DNA from: Desulfobacteraceae bacterium
GTDB taxonomy: Bacteria > Desulfobacterota > Desulfobacteria > Desulfobacterales > DAOWNP01
Direction of reading: 5' to 3'
Length of the DNA stretch: 5,045 nt
Assembly: GCA_030642545.1 (NCBI GenBank)
Contig: DAOWNP010000202.1
Location: 1 to 5,045 of the forward strand
In this document: positions 1 through 5,045 of the stretch, piece after piece
Layout of the letters: the number at the start of each line of letters is the position of its first letter
Position numbering within the stretch: the stretch's first letter is position 1
Notes under the pieces: model-generated
Database searches by the model: none
What the model was told of the DNA's origin: nothing
What the model saw: only the letters and a program-made list of their open reading frames with translations
Position numbers and translations under genes: made by a program

Positions 1-1
1 C

Positions 2-169
2 ATGGTAAAGGGAATAGAAAATCCCTCTGAGATGGTAAAGAAGCATGTGGGAGTTCAAAGTGTATGTGAGGCTGCAGCTATTCTTGCTGCAGGAAACGGG
101 AGACTTATTGTATGCAAGCAAAAGACAAAAAATGTGACACTGGCAGTAGCAGAAAGACTCTTTATATAG
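2..169 (+). CDS. cbiG: CbiG C-terminal fragment (cobalt-precorrin-5A hydrolase), 5' end outside window
   Basis: The open frame entering from the left edge gives 55 residues before the TAG at 167-169. It contains the CbiG_C/CobE-type signature GVQSVCEAAAILAAG, then LIVCKQK and NVTLAVA, the usual end of this family (GV.SV.EAAALLAA, then LIVPKQK, then a TVA stretch). CbiG opens the delta-lactone of cobalt-precorrin-5A and releases the two-carbon fragment as acetaldehyde, in the cytoplasmic anaerobic branch of cobalamin synthesis. The last 58 nt are shared with the next gene in another frame, and that next gene is the usual pathway partner cbiH. The aerobic-pathway protein CobE is homologous to this domain alone, so the fragment could in principle be a CobE-like protein. 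The adjacent CbiH-like gene and the probable anaerobic host favour CbiG. The first residues seen are internal, and the true start lies upstream of the window. Confidence 0.8.
   Translation: MVKGIENPSEMVKKHVGVQSVCEAAAILAAGNGRLIVCKQKTKNVTLAVAERLFI
98..102 (+). promoter_or_regulatory. Ribosome binding site of cbiH, inside cbiG
   Basis: GGGAG lies 9 nt upstream of the ATG at 112, with an AGGA at 91-94 just before it. The cbiH frame has a TGA at 67-69 and no other ATG, GTG or TTG before its conserved core at about position 160. This site therefore fixes the start at 112, within the coding region of cbiG. Confidence 0.65.
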
Positions 170-939
170 TAGGTATAGGACCAGGAAGTATAGAACATAT
201 GTCCCAAAGGGCATGTACTGTTTTAAAGAGTGTTGATATTGTTGCCGGTTATACAACTTATATTGATATTATCAAGCCTCTTTTAAAAGGTAAAAAAATT
301 ATAAGCACAGGAATGATGAAAGAGGTAGATAGAGTACAGGCTGCTATAGATACAGTAATAGATAGACAATCTTGTGCTATTGTATCAAGTGGAGATCCTG
401 GTATTTATGCCATGTCCGGGCTTGTCTTTGAAATGTGCAAAAAAGAAGATATTAAGATTTTATCACCTTCTTCTATGGATAAGTGTATTGCAAAAAATGA
501 GATTACAATAGAGGTTATCCCAGGCATACCGGCTTTAGGTTCTGGAGCATCACTTCTTGGTGCACCACTTACCCATGATTTTGCAGTAATAAGTTTAAGC
601 GATCTTCTTACTCCGTGGGAGCTTATAGAGAAGCGAATTAAAGCAGCAGCTGAAGCTGATTTTGTAATAGTAATTTATAATCCAAAAAGCAAGAAACGTA
701 ACTGGCAGCTTGAAGCAGCAGGAAAAATAATATTAAAATATCGTGATAAAAATACTCCTGTAGGTATTGTACGATCAGCCATGAGAGCCGAGCAGAAAGT
801 TGATATTATTCTTCTAAAAGATCTTGATAAAGCAGATGTAAATATGCAGACAACTGTTTTTATAGGTAACAGCAACTCTTTTAAATATCATGATTATATT
901 GTAACGCCAAGAGGATACACAAAAAAATATGATATATGA
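112..939 (+). CDS. cbiH: Cobalt-factor III / precorrin-3B C17-methyltransferase (CbiH/CobJ)
   Basis: This 275-residue protein is an SAM-dependent tetrapyrrole methylase of the cobalamin pathway. CbiH methylates C17 and drives ring contraction to give cobalt-precorrin-4. Visible motifs are the N-terminal GIGPG (residues 21-25), GYTTY (46-50), the SAM-site loop SSGDPGIY (92-99), and VIPGIPAL (135-142). The family-diagnostic block follows at 151-169, containing GAPLTHDF and ISLSDLLTPW, with YNPKSKKR at 189-196. The length is slightly above the usual 240-260, because of a 16-residue non-conserved N-terminus and a longer loop after residue 108. The common loop version reads VYGMAG, whereas here it is IYAMSG. 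The start at 112 is the only possible conventional start and has a GGGAG site. The gene overlaps cbiG by 58 nt, so the two are surely co-transcribed and probably translationally coupled. The aerobic name CobJ is the alternative, but the cbiG neighbour favours CbiH. Confidence 0.93.
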   Translation: MQAKDKKCDTGSSRKTLYIVGIGPGSIEHMSQRACTVLKSVDIVAGYTTYIDIIKPLLKGKKIISTGMMKEVDRVQAAIDTVIDRQSCAIVSSGDPGIYAMSGLVFEMCKKEDIKILSPSSMDKCIAKNEITIEVIPGIPALGSGASLLGAPLTHDFAVISLSDLLTPWELIEKRIKAAAEADFVIVIYNPKSKKRNWQLEAAGKIILKYRDKNTPVGIVRSAMRAEQKVDIILLKDLDKADVNMQTTVFIGNSNSFKYHDYIVTPRGYTKKYDI

Positions 940-995
940 AAATACTTTTAAAAAACTATAGCAGATCTATTTTGTAGAAAATTAAGGAATATTAT

Positions 996-2351
996 ATGTC
1001 ATTTGATCAGCTTGGACTCAGGGATGAACTATTAAAAGCTGTTAAGGCCAGGGGGTATCTTGTACCTAATCCTATTCAGCTTAAAGCTATTCCAGTTATT
1101 CTTGCAAACCATGATGTTTTTGCATGTGCCATGACCGGAACAGGAAAAACAGATGCGTTTGCCTTACCCATTGTTGAGATTCTGAGCCGTAAAAAGAGCA
1201 GCAGACGAAAACTCCGGACGCTTATATTAACTCCCACACGAGAATTGGCACATCAGGTAGGAGATATCATCAAAGCTTATGCAAGAGTTGTATCTATAAG
1301 ATGTACTGTAGTTTATGGCGGAGTTCATATTAAACCGCAGATTGACCGGTTGAAACGCGGTGTTGATATTCTCGTGGCAACACCAGGGCGTTTGATAGAT
1401 CTTGTCAGAAAAAAGCAATTGAATCTATCCTTTATAGAGTTTTTGGTTTTTGATGAGGCAGACAGAATGCTGGATCTGGGATTTAGTAAGGAAATTTCTG
1501 AAATTCTTGATCTGGTTCCTGTTAAACGCAGGACAATGCTGTTTTCTGCTACATATACTACACAAATTAGAAACCTTGCAGACCAAATGTTGCAAGATCC
1601 GGAATATATTGAGGTTAATCCAGGTAATGCAGCAGCAGAACTAATCAATCAGAAAATTCATCTTGTAGAGAGATCAAATAAACGAGCTCTTCTTACTCAT
1701 TTGCTTAACATTAAAAACTGGGACAGAATACTGGTTTTTATCCGTACAAAAAAAGGAGCTGACAAGCTTGTCTTAAAACTTGCAGAAAAAGGGTTGTCAG
1801 TTTCTGCTCTACACAGCAATAAGAGCCAGGCTTTTAGAACACGTACTTTAGAAAGATTCAAACGCGGTAAACTTCGTATTCTTGTAGCAACGGATGTGGC
1901 AGCAAGGGGTATTGATATCATCAATCTGCCATGTGTAGTTAATTATGATATCCCACAAGACCCGGCAGATTATATTCACAGGATAGGCCGTACTGGTCGT
2001 GCTGGTGAAAGCGGTCTTGCCATCTCTTTTGTCAGCAGCGATGAAAAAATTTATCTCAAAGCTATTGAAAAACTCTTGAAACAGAAAATCTGCGTGGAAA
2101 AGGTTAATTGTTATACAGAAGACAGTGACATTCCTGATTTTGTTCTATATCGTCCTGATAGTTTGTTTGTCAAAAAAAAGGTAGATAAAGAGATAAAAGA
2201 GATAATTGAGAAAAGAGAGTTTTTAAAGCAGAGATCTAAAAACAAGAATGTAAAAGTTGCAGGCACAGGGAAGAGTTTTAGATTTAAATCAAAATCAAAA
2301 TCTATATCGAGAAATAAGAATTCTAAGGGATTTGGTAAAAAAAAAATATGA
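996..2351 (+). CDS. rhlE: DEAD-box ATP-dependent RNA helicase, RhlE-like
   Basis: This 451-residue cytoplasmic helicase has the full set of DEAD-box motifs in order. They are: Q motif with F3 and PNPIQ (24-28); motif I AMTGTGKT (45-52, K51); Ia PTRELA (80-85); Ib TPGR (129-132); II DEAD (153-156); III SAT (184-186); IV around VFIRTKKGAD (247-256); V ATDVAARGID (298-307); and VI HRIGRTGR (328-335). The second RecA domain carries HSNKSQ with RTR spacing (273-283), close to the HGNKSQ of RhlE proteins. After about residue 390 comes a lysine-rich, probably disordered tail with KSKSKS repeats, as is usual in RhlE-type enzymes that use a basic tail to hold RNA. These enzymes unwind short RNA duplexes in ribosome assembly or mRNA turnover. 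AAGGA at 984-988 sits 7 nt before the ATG. The gene follows cbiH after 56 nt and overlaps the HD gene by 4 nt. The exact subfamily is less certain than the helicase call. Confidence 0.93.
   Translation: MSFDQLGLRDELLKAVKARGYLVPNPIQLKAIPVILANHDVFACAMTGTGKTDAFALPIVEILSRKKSSRRKLRTLILTPTRELAHQVGDIIKAYARVVSIRCTVVYGGVHIKPQIDRLKRGVDILVATPGRLIDLVRKKQLNLSFIEFLVFDEADRMLDLGFSKEISEILDLVPVKRRTMLFSATYTTQIRNLADQMLQDPEYIEVNPGNAAAELINQKIHLVERSNKRALLTHLLNIKNWDRILVFIRTKKGADKLVLKLAEKGLSVSALHSNKSQAFRTRTLERFKRGKLRILVATDVAARGIDIINLPCVVNYDIPQDPADYIHRIGRTGRAGESGLAISFVSSDEKIYLKAIEKLLKQKICVEKVNCYTEDSDIPDFVLYRPDSLFVKKKVDKEIKEIIEKREFLKQRSKNKNVKVAGTGKSFRFKSKSKSISRNKNSKGFGKKKI
2286..2303 (+). repeat. Short tandem hexamer in helicase tail
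   Basis: There are three copies of an AAATCA-type hexamer (AAATCA, AAATCA, AAATCT), read in frame as three Lys-Ser pairs. It forms part of the basic tail of the helicase. A repeat of this kind can gain or lose units without breaking the frame, so tail length may vary between strains. Confidence 0.6.
2337..2346 (+). repeat. A10 homopolymer at the helicase/HD gene junction
   Basis: Ten consecutive A encode the lysines near the end of the helicase (KKK, then I and stop) and end one base before the ATGA overlap that starts the HD gene. An A run of this length is a known kind of site for polymerase or ribosome slippage. A shift of -1, or one extra A in the transcript, would read through from the helicase frame into the HD frame via an AAT codon followed by the HD start ATG. 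Whether slippage happens cannot be told from the sequence. Confidence 0.5.
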
Positions 2352-2989
2352 ATTATAAAAACAGCACCTGGTTTGCCCCTGTGACAAAATTTACAGAAAA
2401 CAAATTCAAACAGGCAAAGGGAAGTCATGGATGGGATCATACTCAAAGAGTAGTAAGACTATGCTCACATATCGGAGCTTTTGAAAAAGCTGATATGGAT
2501 ATCCTGCTATGTGCTGCATACCTTCATGACATAGGAAGAACAGTAAATAATGAATCTGTATGCCATGGAAAAACTGGTGCAGAAATGGCAGAGCCTGTTA
2601 TCTGCAGCTTATTTAGTAAACAAAAAAAAGATAATATATTACACTGTATACGTTCTCACAGATTCAGAGGAAACAGCACTCCTTGTTCTAATGAGGCAAA
2701 AGTCTTATTTGATGCAGATAAAATAGACGCTATAGGTGCAGTTGGAATTGCAAGAGCATATCTTTTTGCAGGAGAGATAGGATCTATGCTTCACAACCCA
2801 AACCATGATATTTCAAATGCCAGATCTTATACTGTTGAAGATACCGGCTTTTTAGAATATAATGTGAAACTTATTAAAATAAAAGACAGAATGTTAACTG
2901 TTACAGGAAAAGAACTTGCCTGTGACAGACACCAGTTTATGGAACAATTTTTTAAAAGATTTATATCTGAATATGAGGGAAAACAATGA
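2348..2989 (+). CDS. HD-domain metal-dependent phosphohydrolase, YpgQ/YedJ-like
   Basis: This 213-residue soluble protein belongs to the HD superfamily. The metal ligands of the classic H...HD...D pattern can be placed at H31 (in HGWDHTQRV), H60-D61 (in YLHDIGR) and D124 (in LFDADKIDAIGA). The surrounding IRSHRFRG (101-108) and GIARAYLFAGE (133-143) are typical of the YpgQ/YedJ group. So is the C-terminal stretch with KIKDRM (about 177-182) followed by RHQFMEQFF. The length is normal for this group. Bacillus YpgQ has been described as a nucleoside triphosphate pyrophosphohydrolase; the substrate here is unknown. The start overlaps the helicase stop as ATGA. The only Shine-Dalgarno-like match (AAGGGA, 2326-2331) is 16 nt away, so translation probably depends on coupling to the helicase. 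The stop overlaps the next gene in the same way. A nucleotide-related role next to purine genes is a guess from context. Confidence 0.88.
   Translation: MNYKNSTWFAPVTKFTENKFKQAKGSHGWDHTQRVVRLCSHIGAFEKADMDILLCAAYLHDIGRTVNNESVCHGKTGAEMAEPVICSLFSKQKKDNILHCIRSHRFRGNSTPCSNEAKVLFDADKIDAIGAVGIARAYLFAGEIGSMLHNPNHDISNARSYTVEDTGFLEYNVKLIKIKDRMLTVTGKELACDRHQFMEQFFKRFISEYEGKQ
2975..2980 (+). promoter_or_regulatory. Ribosome binding site of the IMP cyclohydrolase gene
   Basis: GAGGGA, inside the 3' end of the HD gene, is 5 nt upstream of the ATG at 2986 that overlaps the HD stop codon (ATGA). It supports this start and a coupled translation of the two genes. Confidence 0.6.
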
Positions 2990-3669
2990 GCCTTAATAAA
3001 GTTGATAAAATAGATGATCTTGTGAAGATAAATAATATTTTGATAAGTGTTTCAGATAAAAGCGGACTTGATAATTTAATCCCCCTGCTTGTTACAACAA
3101 ATCCTGAAATAAGAATATTTTCAACAGGAGGAACTTATAAAAAGATTGAAACAATATTAGGAAATAAAAAAGAGTGTTTAACTAAAGTGTCTTCTTACAC
3201 CGGGCAACCTGAAACTCAAGGAGGACTTGTAAAAACTCTTGATTTTAAAATCTATCTTGGTCTTCTCACAGAAACTTACAACAAATATCATAACGATGAT
3301 CTTATAAGAACTGCTGCTGTTCCTATTGATATGGTCATTGTTAATCTATACCCTTTTAAAGAAACAGTTGCAAAAGAAGATACAACTGTTGAAACTGCAA
3401 GAGCAAATATAGATATTGGAGGCCCGTGTATGATACGAGCATCTGCAAAAAATTATTTAAGAGTGCTTTCTGTTACTGATCCAAAAGATTATGACTCTAT
3501 TCTTTCAGATTTAAAGAAAAACAGAGGAAGTTCCTCTTTAGATCTGCGTTTTAAGCAGGCAAAAAAGGCTTTTTTACACACAGCAGATTATGATAGAACA
3601 ATATCTGATTATTTGAATCAAAAAACATTTGATGAGGCTTTAGCCTGTTATAAAATTTCAGAAAAATAA
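2986..3669 (+). CDS. purH: IMP cyclohydrolase (stand-alone N-terminal half of PurH)
   Basis: This 227-residue protein corresponds to the MGS-like cyclohydrolase domain of bifunctional PurH, which closes FAICAR to IMP in the last step of de novo purine synthesis. Motifs include ISVSDKSG (20-27), FSTGGT (45-50), SYTGQPE (70-76), VKTL (82-85), VNLYPF (119-124), IDIGGP (142-147) and IRASAKN (150-156). By comparison with human ATIC (K66, Y104, D125, K137), the four catalytic-site residues are kept as K83, Y122, D143 and K155. Nearby positions differ from the usual GRVKTLHPK: here the stretch is GLVKTLDFK. About 17 extra residues precede the core. The frame ends with TAA at 3667, after a C-terminal segment that matches the end of the cyclohydrolase domain. 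The transformylase half follows as a separate gene in a different frame. The symbol purH is shared by convention, as no separate bacterial symbol was recognised. Confidence 0.88.
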   Translation: MSLNKVDKIDDLVKINNILISVSDKSGLDNLIPLLVTTNPEIRIFSTGGTYKKIETILGNKKECLTKVSSYTGQPETQGGLVKTLDFKIYLGLLTETYNKYHNDDLIRTAAVPIDMVIVNLYPFKETVAKEDTTVETARANIDIGGPCMIRASAKNYLRVLSVTDPKDYDSILSDLKKNRGSSSLDLRFKQAKKAFLHTADYDRTISDYLNQKTFDEALACYKISEK

Positions 3670-3688
3670 AAAATGTATATAAAAACAT

Positions 3689-3692
3689 GGAG
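3689..3692 (+). promoter_or_regulatory. Ribosome binding site that selects the AICAR transformylase start
   Basis: GGAG lies 6 nt upstream of the ATG at 3699. The in-frame ATG at 3687 has only A/T-rich sequence before it and no Shine-Dalgarno match. It also overlaps this GGAG. The start at 3699 is therefore preferred, removing four residues (METL) from the longest frame. Confidence 0.6.
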
Positions 3693-3698
3693 ACTCTT

Positions 3699-4949
3699 AT
3701 GCCCAAAGATATAAAAAAGATGTATAAAACAATAATGGATGATCATTTTCCACCAAAAATGGAAATTAGCTTTATTGATTCTGAAAAAAGACAAACCCTT
3801 TATTATGAAAAAGTTTCATGGACAATTGACAATACGAAAAAGGGACTAAGATATGGTGAAAATCCGGGCCAGGAAGCAGCACTGTATCGTTTGGCAAATG
3901 GGAATCTTGTTCTCGGAGAAACTGAAACTATTTTACCCGGCAGGTACCTTGCCTCTGACATAGAACTTCTGCAATCAGGGAAACATCCTGGAAAGACAAA
4001 CCTTACTGATACAGATAATGCATTAAACATACTAAGATATTTTGAAGACACACCTGCTACTGTAATAGTAAAACATAATAACCCCTGTGGAGCAGCAAAA
4101 GGGGCAACTCTTGAAGAAGCTTATAACAAAGCTTATATGGCAGACAGAATCGCAGCTTTTGGCGGATGTATTGCATTAAACAGGAGTATAGACAAAGCAA
4201 CTGCAAAATCAATTTCAATGCAGTATGCCGAAGTTGTCGTTGCTCCTGATTTTGAAGAAGGTGCTTTAGACATTTTAAGAAAGAAAAAAAACTTAAGAGT
4301 CATAAAAATAGGCAATATCAGCAAACTGTCAAACTTTGTAGGCAAACGATGTGTTGAATTTAAAAGTCTTATAGATGGTGGTATTATAACACAATGGTCT
4401 TTTGCCCCAAAAACTCTTTCAAAAACAGATTTTACTCTTGCATCATGTGAATACAAAGGGAAAAACTATAAAATCAACAGAGAACCTAATGAACAGGAAT
4501 ATGATGACATGCTCTTTGGATGGTTAATAGAGTCAGGAGTAACATCAAACTCTGTAATTTATGTAAAAGACGGAGTTACTGTAGGTATTGGGACAGGAGA
4601 GCAAGACAGAGTAGGAGTTGCTGAAATAGCAAGAGACAAGGCTTATAAAAAACTTGCTGACAGATACTGTTTTGAAGAACATAATATAGCTTACAATGAA
4701 ATTACCGATATAGACAAAAAAGCAGCTATTGATGATCGTGTTAAGCAGGAAAAAGGAGGACTTATCGGAGCCTGCATGGTAAGCGATGCATTTTTCCCGT
4801 TTAGAGACGGCATAGATGTTGGTCTTACACAAGGAGTTAAATCTGTAATTCATCCTGGAGGATCATTAAACGATTATCACTCTATAGAAGCATGTAATGA
4901 ATTTGGTGCTACAATGGTATTTACAGGACAAAGAAGTTTTAAACATTAA
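3699..4949 (+). CDS. purH: AICAR transformylase (stand-alone C-terminal half of PurH)
   Basis: This 416-residue protein transfers a formyl group from 10-formyltetrahydrofolate to AICAR, giving FAICAR, the substrate of the cyclohydrolase encoded just upstream. Visible motifs are LRYGENPGQ (50-58; usually ...PHQ), the catalytic KHNNPCG (K125-H126), AFGGCIALNR (about 148-157), SNSV with N284, SDAFFPFRDGID (362-373, D370), HPGGS near residue 390, and the C-terminal MVFTGQRSFKH. The final H416 matches the terminal histidine of human ATIC (H592). Residues 1-49 form an extra N-terminal segment that includes HFPPKMEISF, resembling the linker found before LRYGENP in fused PurH. From LRYGENP onward it is about 367 residues, longer than typical bacterial domains and closer to the animal enzyme. 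The gap of 29 nt after the cyclohydrolase stop and a private GGAG site indicate an operon of two separate genes. The longer start at 3687 is possible but lacks a binding site. Confidence 0.9.
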   Translation: MPKDIKKMYKTIMDDHFPPKMEISFIDSEKRQTLYYEKVSWTIDNTKKGLRYGENPGQEAALYRLANGNLVLGETETILPGRYLASDIELLQSGKHPGKTNLTDTDNALNILRYFEDTPATVIVKHNNPCGAAKGATLEEAYNKAYMADRIAAFGGCIALNRSIDKATAKSISMQYAEVVVAPDFEEGALDILRKKKNLRVIKIGNISKLSNFVGKRCVEFKSLIDGGIITQWSFAPKTLSKTDFTLASCEYKGKNYKINREPNEQEYDDMLFGWLIESGVTSNSVIYVKDGVTVGIGTGEQDRVGVAEIARDKAYKKLADRYCFEEHNIAYNEITDIDKKAAIDDRVKQEKGGLIGACMVSDAFFPFRDGIDVGLTQGVKSVIHPGGSLNDYHSIEACNEFGATMVFTGQRSFKH

Positions 4950-4952
4950 TAT

Positions 4953-5045
4953 TCAGTGGTGTCCGGTTAGGAACGTGGATGAAATAATTTCCACAAATAG
5001 GCACATAGATTGGGGTTAGATTTGTTTGATCTGAAAACTCAAAAA
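4953..5045. mobile_element. Possible left end of an IS4-type insertion sequence (partial)
   Basis: Directly after the transformylase stop, the sequence TCAGTGGTGTCCGGTTAGG (4953-4971) resembles the terminal repeats that I recall in front of IS4-family transposase genes in Desulfobacterota and related genomes. No transposase frame is visible in the remaining bases, and the other end is outside the window, so neither the inverted repeat nor a target duplication can be checked. A GTGG/CCAC imperfect hairpin lies at 4975-4994 and lacks a T-tract. No convincing terminator for the purine genes is seen before the window ends. The identification rests on memory of the motif and is tentative. Confidence 0.35.

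Noticed and set aside
940..995. Possible terminator or promoter between cbiH and the helicase
   Set aside because: The best hairpin is a 4-bp ATAG/CTAT stem followed by only four T, too weak for a terminator. A/T-rich hexamers occur, but none has a convincing -35/-10 pair at the right spacing.
2111..2446. Open frames on the minus strand, for example 111 residues opposite the helicase tail
   Set aside because: They lie fully opposite well-supported genes and have low-complexity Phe/Leu-rich content mirroring lysine codons. They show no recognisable motif.
3687..3698. Start of the transformylase at the first ATG (3687)
   Set aside because: No Shine-Dalgarno match precedes it, while the ATG at 3699 has GGAG at a 6-nt spacing. 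The longer form would add only four residues.
3663..3698. Split purH as a pseudogene or frameshift artefact
   Set aside because: The downstream gene has its own binding site and N-terminal segment, both products keep their catalytic residues, and the sequences around the break resemble natural termini.
1..4949. A functional link between cobalamin and purine genes through benzimidazole (lower ligand) synthesis from AIR
   Set aside because: No bzaF/bza-type gene or cobalamin riboswitch is visible in the window, and the helicase separates the two sets. Adjacency alone does not support it.
4975..4994. Hairpin GTGG...CCAC as a rho-independent terminator
   Set aside because: The stem is short and interrupted, and no T-run follows. 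It may be part of an IS end instead.

Overview
The window is AT-rich and gene-dense, with all genes on the + strand. It looks like a chromosomal piece of an anaerobic bacterium. The anaerobic-type cobalamin genes (cbiG, cbiH) and a purH split into two separate genes suggest a low-GC member of the Desulfobacterota (Desulfobacterales-like). This placement rests on family recall and was not searched.

Layout: (1) Positions 2-169 hold the 3' end of cbiG, cut by the window start. It overlaps cbiH (112-939) by 58 nt, and both act in corrin ring construction for cobalamin. (2) After a 56-nt gap with no convincing promoter or terminator comes an RhlE-type DEAD-box RNA helicase (996-2351) with a lysine-rich tail. 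(3) A YpgQ/YedJ-type HD-domain phosphohydrolase follows (2348-2989), joined to the helicase by an ATGA overlap that lies right after a run of ten A. (4) The IMP cyclohydrolase half of PurH follows (2986-3669), again with an ATGA overlap. (5) The AICAR transformylase half is a separate gene (best start 3699, end 4949) with its own ribosome binding site. (6) The last 96 bases carry no gene. They contain a GTGTCCGGTTAGG stretch that may be the left end of an IS4-type insertion sequence.

The two PurH halves together would carry out the last two steps of de novo IMP synthesis: AICAR to FAICAR on the downstream protein, then FAICAR to IMP on the upstream one. Catalytic residues known from fused PurH/ATIC enzymes can be located in both, so the split looks like two working genes and not a broken one. 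The helicase, HD protein and cyclohydrolase are translationally chained and are probably co-transcribed with the transformylase. Why an RNA helicase and a possible nucleotide hydrolase sit in front of purine genes is not explained by the sequence. No clearly new system was recognised. The points most worth a second look are the split purH, the slippery A10 junction, the obligate cbiG/cbiH overlap and the possible IS end.
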